Source: Lachnospiraceae bacterium
GTDB lineage: Bacteria > Bacillota > Clostridia > Lachnospirales > Lachnospiraceae
Direction of reading: 5' to 3'
Length of the DNA stretch: 64,000 nucleotides
Assembly: GCA_028692975.1 (NCBI GenBank)
Contig: JAQUWF010000004.1
Span: 16,677-80,676, forward strand
The notes beneath the pieces are model-generated. The model worked only from the letters and a program-made list of their open reading frames with translations, was not told the origin of the DNA and did not search any database. The stretch's first letter is position 1; every line of letters starts with the position of its first letter. The translations under genes and the position numbers were made by a program. Below, one piece after another: positions 1 to 8,251 of the stretch.

Positions 1-747
1 CATGCATCCGGCGGAAGTGCAGCACCACTTATGCCATATCTTGATTTCATTCTTTTCAGAAAGCTGGATCATCCGGCGATGACACTGAATATTGGCGGAA
101 TTGCAAATCTGCATCTGGCCAGCAAGGACAGAAGGCAGATGTTCGGATTTGATACTGGTCCAGGTAATGTAATCTCCAATTACATGACTAAGAAATTATA
201 TGGAACAGATTATGACAAAGACGGCGCAATCGGTGCCAGCGGAAAAGTTGATGAGGGACTGCTTGATTTCTTCATGCATCATCCGTTTTTTGATCGTCCG
301 GTTCCAAGATCTGGCTGGATTGCTGATTACAGTCCGGAATATATTGACAGTGTACTTGCTAAATTCAGCTATCTTCCAAAGGAAGATATTATTGCGACAG
401 CGGATGCATTTACCGGAGCTGCAGTGGCAAAATCTATGACTGATAATATTCCGAAGGAGTTAATTGACCAGACGAAGTATCTGTATGCAAGCGGCGGTGG
501 AGTAAGAAATCCTACTATCATGAAAGAGATTCAGAAGAGAATTCCACAGAATATCAAGCTGACTACATCAGATGAGATTGGAATTCCGGCAGCATATAAG
601 GAAGCGATTAAATTTGCAACGATTGCTTTTTCCACAATGCATCAGATCCCGGGCAATATTCCGGCAGCAGGTCACGCGTCTCAGTATGCGATTCTTGGAA
701 AGATAGCGTTAGCACCGCATCATATCAAAGGTGGCGCTCAGTTTTAA
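1..747 (+). CDS. anmK: anhydro-N-acetylmuramic acid kinase, 3' part
   Basis: This is the C-terminal part of AnmK, which phosphorylates 1,6-anhydro-MurNAc during cell-wall recycling in the cytoplasm. The reading frame is open to base 1, so the gene begins outside the window. Recognisable AnmK stretches are SAAPLMPYLDFILF, NIGGIANLHLA and GFDTGPGN, followed by a DKDGAIGASGKVDEGLL helix and the HPFFDRPVPRS segment. The C-terminal ASGGGVRNP motif belongs to the hexokinase-like ATPase fold. About 249 residues are visible of a family length near 380. Family assignment is from recognised motifs. The link to the sugar transporter downstream is positional only, because a hairpin leader separates them. 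Confidence 0.9.
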   Translation, partial: HASGGSAAPLMPYLDFILFRKLDHPAMTLNIGGIANLHLASKDRRQMFGFDTGPGNVISNYMTKKLYGTDYDKDGAIGASGKVDEGLLDFFMHHPFFDRPVPRSGWIADYSPEYIDSVLAKFSYLPKEDIIATADAFTGAAVAKSMTDNIPKELIDQTKYLYASGGGVRNPTIMKEIQKRIPQNIKLTTSDEIGIPAAYKEAIKFATIAFSTMHQIPGNIPAAGHASQYAILGKIALAPHHIKGGAQF

Positions 748-812
748 ATAATATTTAAATAAGGCAAAAGCTTGTGTGAGCATTTTATGGCACCACATTA
801 CAAGAAGATTGT

Positions 813-890
813 GCCGGGTTTTCTCTGAAAACCGGACATGCAGAGTCAGCCCATTTGCCCAACGCAAATTCAGGATTGGCTGATGTTCAA
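813..890 (+). promoter_or_regulatory. repeated hairpin leader element, copy 1 with its spacer hairpin
   Basis: A first hairpin (813-835, TTTTC/GAAAA core flanked by GC-rich arms) is followed by the recurrent element at 847-890. The element's outer arms are CAGCC and GGCTG, its inner stem is ATTTGC/GCAAAT, and it ends in GATGTTCAA. It lies immediately before the AAGGAGGG ribosome site of the binding-protein gene at 910. It belongs to a family seen seven more times in this window. One outer-stem pair is mismatched in this copy. Confidence 0.7.
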
Positions 891-909
891 AAATAAGGAG
901 GGTTTTACA

Positions 910-1890
910 ATGAAAAAAGCATTAGTTTTAAGCTGTGTGGCAGCAATGGCATTTTCTATGACCGCATTTGCAGGAGAGATTGAAGTAGATACCAGCAAGG
1001 ATTATGCAGATATTAACATCGGCGTTTCTTTCGGACAGAATGAGCATCCATATTTTGTAGCAATGGAAAAGGGTATTCTGGCAGCTTTGGAGAATTACGG
1101 GCTGAGTGAGTCAAATTATAATCTTCTGGTGGCTGACAGCTCACTGGAGACACAGGTTTCTCAGATTGAAAATCTGATTACGATGGGATGCGATGCGATC
1201 CTTCTGAACCCATATGATTCTGCAGGTGTAGTCAATGCAGTGAACGAAGCAGTCTCAGCAGATATTCCGGTCATTACGATGGATATTGACTGTGAGGGAT
1301 CCGCAGCATTTATCGCATCTGATAATTATGAAATAGGCTCAATGCTGGCTTCCTATATTGGTGATGCACTGGAAGGAAAAGGAGCTATTGCGATCATCGA
1401 TGGTATATCGGTTACTTCCCTTCAGGATCGTACCAATGGTTTTAACGACACTATGGCAGAAAAATATCCGGATATCGAGATTGTGGCAGAAGAATATACT
1501 GCTCAGGAACGTGATGAGGCACTGGCATCCGCAGAGACTATCCTTCAGGCTCATCCTGACATCGCGGCATTTGTGGGTGTCAATGAAAACTCCGGTATGG
1601 CGATCAAAGCAGCAGTCGCAGCAGCAGGTCTGTCTGACAGTATTCTTGTAACTACAGTAGATGCTACCCAGGAAAATCTTCTGGCTATCAAGAACGGTGA
1701 AGTAGCAGTCGGCGTTGCTCAGAACCCATATCTGATGGGATGGCAAGCAGTAGAACTGGCTATGAATGCATATGCTGGCCAGGAAATCGCAACAGATGAA
1801 CTGTATACGACAGAGATTGATTATATGAATACTGATAATGTACAGGAATTTATTGACAGAGAAGAAGGCTATGGTATCGAAATCGAATAA
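910..1890 (+). CDS. CUT2 sugar ABC transporter substrate-binding protein
   Basis: A 326-residue RbsB-type (Peripla_BP_4) binding protein that captures a sugar or polyol outside the membrane. It has a signal peptide ending in AFA at about residue 21, followed by GEIEVD, so the cleavage site is signal-peptidase-I-like with no lipobox cysteine. After about 15 residues the fold begins with NIGVSFGQNEHPYF. The hinge-type motifs AILLNPYDSAG and VNENSGMAIKA are those of the family. The ATG at 910 was chosen because AAGGAGGG precedes it; further upstream the frame runs back through the leader hairpin. It is first in an operon with the ATPase and permease. The substrate cannot be read from sequence. 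Confidence 0.9.
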   Translation: MKKALVLSCVAAMAFSMTAFAGEIEVDTSKDYADINIGVSFGQNEHPYFVAMEKGILAALENYGLSESNYNLLVADSSLETQVSQIENLITMGCDAILLNPYDSAGVVNAVNEAVSADIPVITMDIDCEGSAAFIASDNYEIGSMLASYIGDALEGKGAIAIIDGISVTSLQDRTNGFNDTMAEKYPDIEIVAEEYTAQERDEALASAETILQAHPDIAAFVGVNENSGMAIKAAVAAAGLSDSILVTTVDATQENLLAIKNGEVAVGVAQNPYLMGWQAVELAMNAYAGQEIATDELYTTEIDYMNTDNVQEFIDREEGYGIEIE

Positions 1891-1922
1891 TATAAAGCTG
1901 ATAGTTGAGTGACTTCAATTAC

Positions 1923-1948
1923 GGGGCTGTCCATATCAGGACAGCCTC
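1923..1948 (+). promoter_or_regulatory. intercistronic hairpin after binding-protein gene
   Basis: GGGGCTGTCC and GGACAGCCTC form a 10-bp stem with one mismatch around the loop ATATCA. It has no T tract, so it is more likely a 3'-end stabiliser or attenuator than a full terminator. It sits between the binding-protein stop and the ATPase start. Confidence 0.6.
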
Positions 1949-1967
1949 TTATGAAAAGAGGAGTAAT

Positions 1968-3488
1968 ATGGCAGATGTAATTGTAAAAATGGAGGGCATT
2001 TCTAAAACATTTGGCGGTATCAAGGCATTAAATAATGTTCATCTGGAATTACAGGCCGGTGAAGTACATGCTTTGATGGGAGAAAATGGAGCAGGAAAGT
2101 CAACTCTGATGAAAATCCTGACCGGTGTGTATTCGAAAGAAGCCGGGCATGTTTATCTGAGAAATGAAGAAACAGGTTCTCTGGATGAAGTTGAGATGAA
2201 ATCTGTTCTTATGGGACTGCAGAACGGACTCTGCATGGTTTTCCAGGAATTGAATCTTCTGGATAATATGACGGTTGCAGAGAACATTTATCTGGGCAGA
2301 GAACCAATTGATGGCCCTTATATGCTCAACCGCAAAGAATTAAATGACAGAGCACGAGAGCAGCTGAAAAAAGTAAAATTGAATGTAGATCCTAATATGC
2401 CGCTTTCCGGGCTGAGTCCTGCGGAAAAACAATGCGTGGAAATTGCGAAGGCACTGTCTTTTGATTCGAGAGTAATTATTTTTGATGAGCCAACATCCAG
2501 CTTGTCAGCATCAGAGACAAAAACTTTATTCAGTATTATCAATGAACTAAAAAGCCAGGGAAGATGTATTGTCTATATTTCTCACAGAATGGAAGAGGTT
2601 TTTGAAATCTGTGACCGAATCACAGTCTTTCGTAATGGAGAGTATGTAGATACCAAAAAAGCAAAAGAAACAAATGAAGCCGGATTGATTAAATTGATGA
2701 TAGGACGTGACCTGGAAGGGGAACCAAACCAGGGAAGTGAATTTGTGAATCGAAATAATGTGGTTTTGGAAGTTAAGAATGTTAAAATATTCCCTGACTC
2801 AAAACCGGTTAGTTTAAAGCTGTATGAAAAAGAAATTTTAGGGATGTTTGGTCTGGTTGGTGCCGGCCGAACGGAACTTTCACGTATTATTTTTGGAATA
2901 GACGGCATTTCTGAAGGAGAAATCTATATTAAAGGAAAAAAAGTAGATATCAAGTCTCCTAAGGATGCAATTGATGCGGGAATTGGACTGGTACCAGAAG
3001 ATCGAAAGGGACTTGGGCTGGTACTTGGTATGAGTATAAAAGATAATATGCTTATTTCAAAGCTCCGGCAGTTAAAGAGTGCGTTCTTAAAAAAGGAAGA
3101 ACTCAAGAGTATTACAGGAACTTATACATCCGATCTGAGCATTAAGATGGGAAATGAAAACCAGGAAGTAAAAGAGCTTTCGGGTGGTAATCAGCAAAAG
3201 GTCGTGATTGCAAAGTGGCTTGCAATGGAACCGGATATCCTGATTATGGATGAACCCACCAGAGGGATTGATGTGGGTGCCAAAAGTGAGATTTATGATA
3301 TTATGAAAAAACTTGCGGGCCAGGGGAAAAGCATTATCATGATTTCTTCTGAAATGGAAGAAATTCAAAAAGTAAGTGATCGGGTAATGGTACTTCATGC
3401 AGGCAGTGTTACCGGCGAATTAGATATCAAAGAGGCAAATAAAAATAATATTATGCAGGCTGCTTTCGGAGGGGTAGGAAATGAATAG
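1968..3488 (+). CDS. CUT2 sugar ABC transporter ATP-binding protein (two NBDs)
   Basis: A 506-residue RbsA/MglA-type ATPase with two fused nucleotide-binding domains that powers sugar import at the inner face of the membrane. NBD1 has Walker A GENGAGKST (residues 38-46) and Walker B VIIFDEPTSSLS. NBD2 has the usual relaxed Walker A (GLVGAGRTEL), signature LSGGNQQKVVIAKWL and Walker B ILIMDEPTRGID. NBD1 carries a short extra segment before the Q-loop (GLCMVFQELN). The start at 1968 follows AAGAGGAG. The permease start overlaps the end of this gene by 8 bases, which suggests translational coupling. Confidence 0.92.
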   Translation: MADVIVKMEGISKTFGGIKALNNVHLELQAGEVHALMGENGAGKSTLMKILTGVYSKEAGHVYLRNEETGSLDEVEMKSVLMGLQNGLCMVFQELNLLDNMTVAENIYLGREPIDGPYMLNRKELNDRAREQLKKVKLNVDPNMPLSGLSPAEKQCVEIAKALSFDSRVIIFDEPTSSLSASETKTLFSIINELKSQGRCIVYISHRMEEVFEICDRITVFRNGEYVDTKKAKETNEAGLIKLMIGRDLEGEPNQGSEFVNRNNVVLEVKNVKIFPDSKPVSLKLYEKEILGMFGLVGAGRTELSRIIFGIDGISEGEIYIKGKKVDIKSPKDAIDAGIGLVPEDRKGLGLVLGMSIKDNMLISKLRQLKSAFLKKEELKSITGTYTSDLSIKMGNENQEVKELSGGNQQKVVIAKWLAMEPDILIMDEPTRGIDVGAKSEIYDIMKKLAGQGKSIIMISSEMEEIQKVSDRVMVLHAGSVTGELDIKEANKNNIMQAAFGGVGNE

Positions 3489-4425
3489 AGAAAAAGTAAA
3501 AATTGGCGCATTGCGGGAGTTATTACTGGTAATTATTTTAATTGTGATGTGCATTGTGTGGACAATTATGAATAAAAATTTTGCAACTGTGAATAACGTT
3601 ATGAATATTCTTCGAGTTGCTTCTTACACAGCAATCGCATCAGTAGGTATGACAATGATTATTATCATCGGGGAGATTGATCTTTCAGCAGGTTCACTGG
3701 TATGTGTCTCCGGACTTTCTGCGGCCTTGATTGTGAAAGGAACAAATAATATTGTTCTTGGAATTATTGCAGCATTGGTTATTGGCGCTCTGGTAGGACT
3801 GTTTAATGGCGTAGTTTGTGCGATTGGAAAACTGCCCGGCTTTATTGCTACTCTGGCCAGTATGACGATCCTTCGCGGCATTGCCTATATCATAACCGGC
3901 GGTAATTCCGTTGTCTGGACAAATCAGATGTTCTCAAAGATCGGAACAGGTTATGTAGGACCAATTCCGGTACCAGTTCTCATTATGATTGTTGTAGTGA
4001 TTTTCGGTGTTATACTGACGACTAAAATTCGCTTTGGACGTTATATCTATGCGGTAGGCGGCAACTCAAATGCCAGCCGCTGGTCAGGTATTTCTGTAGA
4101 AAAAGTAAAAATTATTGTATATGTGATCATGGGTGTGCTCACATCTATTGCGGGCTTAATTATTACTACACGTCTTGGCTCCGGACAGCCTTCTGCAGGT
4201 ACCGGATTTGAAATGGACTGTATTACTGCTGTAGTAGTTGGCGGAACCAGTATGGCAGGCGGAAAAGGAAAGGTCATGGGCACGATTGTTGGTGTGCTGC
4301 TGATCGCTACACTGACCAATGGCATGACTCTGGTAGGTATTGATACTTACTGGCAGCAGGTAATTAAGGGCGCAATCATTGTGGTTGCAGTGCTGATTGA
4401 TTCAAAAGGAAAAAGCGCAAACTAA
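3481..4425 (+). CDS. CUT2 sugar ABC transporter permease
   Basis: A 314-residue RbsC-type membrane protein with about eight to ten hydrophobic helices. It carries the family signatures IGEIDLSAGSL near the N-terminus and AVVVGGTSMAGGKG near the C-terminus (EAA-like region contacting the ATPase). It is the only permease in this operon, so it probably works as a homodimer with the double ATPase. The ATG lies within the last codons of the ATPase gene in another frame. Two leader-type hairpins follow before the transaldolase gene. Confidence 0.92.
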   Translation: MNREKVKIGALRELLLVIILIVMCIVWTIMNKNFATVNNVMNILRVASYTAIASVGMTMIIIIGEIDLSAGSLVCVSGLSAALIVKGTNNIVLGIIAALVIGALVGLFNGVVCAIGKLPGFIATLASMTILRGIAYIITGGNSVVWTNQMFSKIGTGYVGPIPVPVLIMIVVVIFGVILTTKIRFGRYIYAVGGNSNASRWSGISVEKVKIIVYVIMGVLTSIAGLIITTRLGSGQPSAGTGFEMDCITAVVVGGTSMAGGKGKVMGTIVGVLLIATLTNGMTLVGIDTYWQQVIKGAIIVVAVLIDSKGKSAN

Positions 4426-4473
4426 GATGGCCATCAAGGTTTGCTTATCTCACACGTATATTATTGATTGTGT

Positions 4474-4602
4474 CAGCCCATTTGCTGAAAGCAAATTTGG
4501 AATGGGCTGATGTTCAAAGATTGTGTTAAGTTTTCAGTGAAAACTTAACATGCAGCATCAGCCCATTTGCTGAAAGCAAATTTGGAATGGGCTGATGTTC
4601 AA
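4474..4602 (+). promoter_or_regulatory. tandem pair of repeated hairpin leader elements with spacer hairpin
   Basis: Element copies at 4474-4517 and 4559-4602 share their core exactly: outer arms CAGCCCATT and AATGGGCTG, inner TTTGC/GCAAA, tail GATGTTCAA. Between them lies a perfect 11-bp hairpin, GTTAAGTTTTC and GAAAACTTAAC, with loop AGT (4525-4549). In the second copy the stem extends to CATCAGCCCATT/AATGGGCTGATG. The pair ends just before the AGGAGG ribosome site of the gene at 4620. Confidence 0.8.
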
Positions 4603-4619
4603 AAACAGGAGGAAGCTAA

Positions 4620-5312
4620 ATGGAGTTATATGTAGATATTGCAGATTTGGATGCGGTGAAAGCAGCAGCAGAGTATTTTCCAATTGATGGATTTACGACA
4701 AATCCCAAAATCCTGACAAAAGCAAAAAAACCGGTAGAAGAAATGATGGCAGAATATCGTCAGTATGTGCGGGCGAATAATATGAAGATATTTTTTCAGG
4801 TTACCGGAGAGACTGCAGAGGAGATGCTGGAACAGGCAAAAGCGCTGAAAGAATATTTTGGAGAGCGGTTTATTGTGAAAATACCGGCGGTAAAAGAGGG
4901 ATATAAGGCAGTCCGGTTGTGTAAAGAGGCTGGAATCACAGTTACTGTTACAGTGGTTCATTCTATGATGCAGGCATTGGTGGCAGCAAAAGCTGGAGCA
5001 GATTATGTAGCACCTTATGTAACCCATATTGATAATATTGGAGCAGATGGAATAGAGTGCGTTAGTGAAATGGTGGAGGTATTTATCAATGGCGGATATC
5101 CCTGTAAGGTGCTGGGGGCCAGCTTCCGGACCGTGGATCAGTTAAAGAAACTGGCGTTGGCAGGCTGCCAGGCAGTCACAATCAGTCCGGATCTGTTTGA
5201 TGCGCTGATTAAACATCCATCCACGGATGAGTCAATGAAGGGGTTTGAAACCGCCTGGAAAGAAACATTTGGAGAAAAACAGATCAGTGATCTGATACCG
5301 AGAGAAAAATAA
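4620..5312 (+). CDS. fsa: fructose-6-phosphate aldolase / transaldolase family (FSA/TalC type)
   Basis: A 230-residue cytoplasmic class I aldolase of the small transaldolase group. It moves or releases dihydroxyacetone-type C3 units between sugar phosphates. The Schiff-base lysine is K87 in IVKIPAV, the N-terminal strand is MELYVDIADL, and the GFTTNPKI motif is present. Q60 (FFQV) matches the glutamine that distinguishes fructose-6-phosphate aldolase from true transaldolases, and YVAPYV also fits the FSA group. That distinction is family knowledge applied to visible residues, not proof of activity. It follows the CUT2 transporter on the same strand after a tandem hairpin leader, so it probably handles the phosphorylated product of the imported sugar. 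Confidence 0.85.
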   Translation: MELYVDIADLDAVKAAAEYFPIDGFTTNPKILTKAKKPVEEMMAEYRQYVRANNMKIFFQVTGETAEEMLEQAKALKEYFGERFIVKIPAVKEGYKAVRLCKEAGITVTVTVVHSMMQALVAAKAGADYVAPYVTHIDNIGADGIECVSEMVEVFINGGYPCKVLGASFRTVDQLKKLALAGCQAVTISPDLFDALIKHPSTDESMKGFETAWKETFGEKQISDLIPREK

Positions 5313-5328
5313 AAAGGTTATCACGCGA

Positions 5329-5369
5329 AAACAGCAGCAGCACCCGGTCTTTTTGACAGGTGCTGCTGT
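5329..5369. terminator. terminator hairpin, left copy of a 40-bp direct repeat
   Basis: CAGCAGCAGCACC and GGTGCTGCTG form the stem. On the minus strand it is followed by TTTT, so it can terminate the Rpn gene, whose stop lies 3 bases away. The same 40 bases recur at 6555-6594 on the other side of that gene. Confidence 0.75.
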
Positions 5370-5372
5370 ATG

Positions 5373-6299
5373 CTACTGAATGGTCTTGGCGAGTGCTTCG
5401 ACTTCCTCTTTGGAAAGATCAATAATGCAGCGGGCAACCTTTTCAACAGGGACACCATCTTTTAAAAATGCCAGGGCATTTGCGCGGGCCACTGATTTTG
5501 TCACTTCCAGTTTTGTTTTCTTTACTGCTTCCATTCGTTCTTTTGCAAACAGTTTTTCTACTTTCGTCATCATAATCCACTCCTTCATCTGGTCTGCTAT
5601 CGACTGGTCAATTACTTTGTCGGTGAATACCATTACGCCCGCCAGTAAAAATATCTGGGTCTTTTCTTCTTCTATATTTTTTGCCAGATCAAACAGATTC
5701 CGGATGATCTCTCTCTTCTTTTCTTTTCCGGCATAGGTCAGTGGTAGAAGAACAAATTCAACCAGTTCATGATCCGTAAGAGGGCTGCCGGATTGAATTT
5801 TGCGGGTCAGCCGGTTTTTAATCTCCTCAGAGTCCAGACAGGAGAGAAAAGACTGTTCGAGCAGCAGTTGGACGGATCCTATATTTAATGTGCTTCTGGT
5901 ATCTGCAGGTACGATATCTGCGGTATATAGAACAATCATCCGAATTATAATATGATCCGTTTTCTTTAGACGTTTCAAAATACGCACAATATAGTCCAGG
6001 TATTTGATCTTATCTAATTCCGTATAAGTGCTTTCGTAATCTACAATGGCAAAACTGCCGTCGGTCAGTTCAAATATAGTGTCAATCCGAAGTTCATTGG
6101 CACTGACTGCAGGCAGATTCAGGGAATGTACCTTTGTAATTTCGGGAAGAGTGATACCGCAGACCTCGGAAAAACTCTTTGGAAACAGTTCCGTAAATAC
6201 TTTTGAGGCAATGTCTTTATTTTGATAAGCGATGGTGGGTTTGTTTTTTATATTTTTCTTACGCGGTATTTCATTTCCGGGGGTAACAGTATTTTTCAT
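5373..6299 (-). CDS. Rpn-family recombination-promoting nuclease / putative transposase (PD-(D/E)XK)
   Basis: A 308-residue protein of the group often annotated as Rpn or PD-(D/E)XK family transposase. The nuclease core is around ELRIDTIFEL and FAIVDYEST, with acidic residues in the expected order. The C-terminal third is helical and charged (KLFAKERMEAVKKTK), as in relatives. The start is supported by GGAAAGGACG before the ATG. A sigma-A-like promoter shared with the AAA gene at 53137 lies about 60 bases upstream. The gene is flanked by identical 40-bp terminator repeats, which suggests it arrived by insertion. Whether it cuts DNA here is unknown. It is transcribed against its neighbour the aldolase gene. 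Confidence 0.75.
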   Translation of the reverse strand: MKNTVTPGNEIPRKKNIKNKPTIAYQNKDIASKVFTELFPKSFSEVCGITLPEITKVHSLNLPAVSANELRIDTIFELTDGSFAIVDYESTYTELDKIKYLDYIVRILKRLKKTDHIIIRMIVLYTADIVPADTRSTLNIGSVQLLLEQSFLSCLDSEEIKNRLTRKIQSGSPLTDHELVEFVLLPLTYAGKEKKREIIRNLFDLAKNIEEEKTQIFLLAGVMVFTDKVIDQSIADQMKEWIMMTKVEKLFAKERMEAVKKTKLEVTKSVARANALAFLKDGVPVEKVARCIIDLSKEEVEALAKTIQ

Positions 6300-6360
6300 G
6301 TAATACGTCCTTTCCGATACATATGCTGATATGCATAGAAAGAAAAGACGTTTTTCTTTA

Positions 6361-6390
6361 AGTATATCAGAATATGCGGTAAATTGAAAT
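6361..6390 (-). promoter_or_regulatory. promoter of the Rpn gene, shared motif
   Basis: Read on the minus strand, TTTCAA and TATACT are separated by 17 bases. The 24 bases at 6361-6384 differ at only two positions from 53176-53199, upstream of the AAA/PD-(D/E)XK gene. Confidence 0.55.
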
Positions 6391-6554
6391 AGTTATTAAA
6401 ATTGTGGGAACGGTCGAAATGTCAAGAAAGATAAACAAAATTATATATATTATAAGATACTGTATATATTATAAGATACTATATACACGCAAAAAATGCA
6501 AGAGAAATTTAATGAAAAAATATCTATTAAGAATAGAACATAAAGATATAATAT

Positions 6555-6600
6555 AAACAGCAGCAGCACCCGGTCTTTTTGACAGGTGCTGCTGCTGTTT
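6555..6600. terminator. bidirectional terminator, right copy of the 40-bp direct repeat
   Basis: A 16-bp perfect stem begins AAACAGCAGCAGCACC and is followed by TTTT on the plus strand. It also serves the VOC gene read from the minus strand. It is the fuller version of the copy at 5329-5369 and is likely the ancestral one. Confidence 0.75.
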
Positions 6601-6686
6601 TGACAGAAGAAAGTTGGTGCGCTGCTGAAAATACAAGTGCCGGTGCAGAAAGTTCGCCAGACTGTATACGCCAGGTAATACAAGGC

Positions 6687-7076
6687 TTACAGCTTCTGAT
6701 TAAACTCCAGCTTTTCCATATTCGGTCCCTGAATAGTGAAGAATTTTACACCGTTTGCGAAAAACGGTAAAAATGTGATCTTGCCTTCCAGTGACGGATA
6801 CCCTTTCGATGCTGCATATTCATATGCGGCATCAATGTCAGAAACGTCCATGGCCATATGGTCGATGGCTCCGTTTGCCAGAGCGGGAGCTTCGGAATAA
6901 TAGGTTTCGATAACGAAACTGCCGCATTTCAGGAAAGCGACTTTGTCTTCGGGGGCAGTTCCCTTGCTCCATTCCACTTCAAAACCGAAGGTTTCGTAAA
7001 AGGAAATGGTTTTGTCGACATCGCTGGTCGGTACTCCGATATGCTGGAGACCGGTAAATAATTTTGAGTTTTCCAT
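6687..7076 (-). CDS. VOC-family (glyoxalase/bleomycin-resistance fold) protein
   Basis: A 129-residue vicinal-oxygen-chelate protein. It begins LFTGLQHIGVPTSDVDKT, where the histidine is the first metal-ligand position, followed by FYETFGFEVEW. A second half begins AIDHMAMDVSDIDAA, and GPNMEKLEF gives the terminal acidic ligand. It could act as an isomerase, lyase or epimerase on a sugar-derived metabolite; the reaction cannot be told from sequence. The start at 7076 was chosen because AAAGGAA precedes that ATG; a longer frame reads back through an inverted repeat. It is probably an independent minus-strand unit, ending at the terminator at 6600. Confidence 0.75.
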   Translation of the reverse strand: MENSKLFTGLQHIGVPTSDVDKTISFYETFGFEVEWSKGTAPEDKVAFLKCGSFVIETYYSEAPALANGAIDHMAMDVSDIDAAYEYAASKGYPSLEGKITFLPFFANGVKFFTIQGPNMEKLEFNQKL

Positions 7077-7092
7077 AAGAGTTCCTTTCTTA

Positions 7093-7122
7093 GAACCTTT
7101 GAAGTATAAATTTCGAAGGTTC
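7093..7122. promoter_or_regulatory. inverted repeat, possible operator or leader hairpin
   Basis: GAACCTTTGAA and TTCGAAGGTTC are 11-bp arms with one mismatch, separated by 8 bases, 17 bases upstream of the VOC start. The symmetry suits a repressor dimer or a leader stem-loop. Confidence 0.45.
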
Positions 7123-7224
7123 ACTGTCTGTTTTTTGAAAACAGTTTGCTGTTATTGATGGATAGACGGTGCTGCAGAGCGGTGTAATGTTCCGGTCAGG
7201 GAGAACGGAGCAACGCTGCGGGCA

Positions 7225-8019
7225 TCAGGTTGTATAAATGTTTATGTTATGCTCATTATAATAGGAAAGATAGCGCTTTTCAATAGAAGAATTTGCAATT
7301 ATATTCGGTATGGCATCCAGACTGCCAAGATGGGTAAAGGTCCGTTTATCATATTTCCCTTCACTCGCCAGGAGGTAGCAGCTTTTGGAATTTCTCAGCA
7401 GATGATGATAGAGCGGGAGCTGCGCCCGGTTGATGATGGAATATCCATAGTCCAGATCAATGCCGTCCACTGTAAAAAAAACTTTATCAAAGTACAGCTT
7501 TTCCAGTGAAGCTACCGTATATTCATCCAACGTTTCGATGTGGTTTGTCCCGGCATGGACATTGCCTCCCAGCAGAAGCGTGGAAATGTCCGGATTGGAC
7601 GCCAGTTCTAAAACGGCTGTGATATTTGTGGTCACCACAGTTATGTTCTGTTTATGACTTTCGTTGATGTATTTGCAGAGCAGATTGCAGGTGAGTCCGG
7701 CTCCGATAAACACGATATCATTTGGGCAGATAAATTCAGCCGCTCTTTTTGCAATCATATCTTTATATAGAAGAAACGGGTCTGTCTTAACTGGGGCAAT
7801 GGAGCCGATGGAGGCAGCGGAAGCGTCCAACGCGGCGGCCGGGAGTGCCTGGGCACCACCATGGGTTTTCTTCAGAAGGCCCTGCTGATTCATGTAATTC
7901 AGATCTCTTCTCAGCGTGGCAAGAGAAGCCCCTGTTTGTTCACTGAGTTTTTTTGTGGTTGCGATTTGGTTCTCTTCCAGATAATTTAAAATCATATTCT
8001 GTCGCTCAACTGCCAGCAT
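7225..8019 (-). CDS. DeoR-family transcriptional regulator
   Basis: A 264-residue repressor. Its N-terminal winged helix-turn-helix begins LAVERQNMILNYL and contains the recognition region TGASLATLRRDL and the GLLKKTHGGA hinge typical of the DeoR family. The C-terminal domain, related to phosphosugar isomerases, binds a sugar phosphate (DIVFIGAGLT, TTNITAVLEL, FTVDGID). GGAGGA precedes the ATG. It lies downstream of deoC on the same strand, separated by tandem repeats, so deoxyribose-5-phosphate or a related pentose phosphate is a plausible effector. That effector is inference. Confidence 0.9.
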   Translation of the reverse strand: MLAVERQNMILNYLEENQIATTKKLSEQTGASLATLRRDLNYMNQQGLLKKTHGGAQALPAAALDASAASIGSIAPVKTDPFLLYKDMIAKRAAEFICPNDIVFIGAGLTCNLLCKYINESHKQNITVVTTNITAVLELASNPDISTLLLGGNVHAGTNHIETLDEYTVASLEKLYFDKVFFTVDGIDLDYGYSIINRAQLPLYHHLLRNSKSCYLLASEGKYDKRTFTHLGSLDAIPNIIANSSIEKRYLSYYNEHNINIYTT

Positions 8020-8030
8020 AAAAGTCCTCC

Positions 8031-8248
8031 ATTACTTGTCGACAACCGAAGGTTGCCGACCTACGCACGCATCAGCGTGCTTCCCATTACTTGTCGGCAA
8101 CCGAAAGGTTGCTGACCTACGCACGCATCAGCGTGCTTCCTATTACTTGTCGGCAACCGAAAGGTTGCTGACCTACGCACGCATCAGCGTGCTTCCTATT
8201 ACTTGTCGACAACCGAAAGGTTGCCGACTTACGCACGCATCAGCGTGC
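8031..8248. repeat. four 56-bp tandem repeats, each with two hairpins
   Basis: Units begin at 8031, 8086, 8142 and 8198 (lengths 55, 56, 56 and a shorter last one). Each holds a GTCGGCAACC/GGTTGCYGAC hairpin with a GAAA loop and a GCACGC-ATCA-GCGTGC hairpin. There are no spacers. The array fills the gap between the deoC stop and the deoR start, so the minus-strand transcript would fold into eight stem-loops. Confidence 0.9.
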
Positions 8249-8251
8249 AAT

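Noticed and set aside
883..909. Conserved leader peptide beginning ATGTTCAA in the hairpin element
   Set aside because: The ATG is part of the pairing 3' arm, and its frame relative to the next gene differs between copies (27, 25, 26, 22 and 25 bases away).
4626..5027. 133-codon minus-strand frame opposite the aldolase gene
   Set aside because: A shadow of a strongly supported gene; the protein is cysteine- and phenylalanine-rich with no motif.
8031..8248. CRISPR-like array
   Set aside because: The 56-bp units are contiguous with no unique spacers, and no cas genes are near; it is a tandem repeat.
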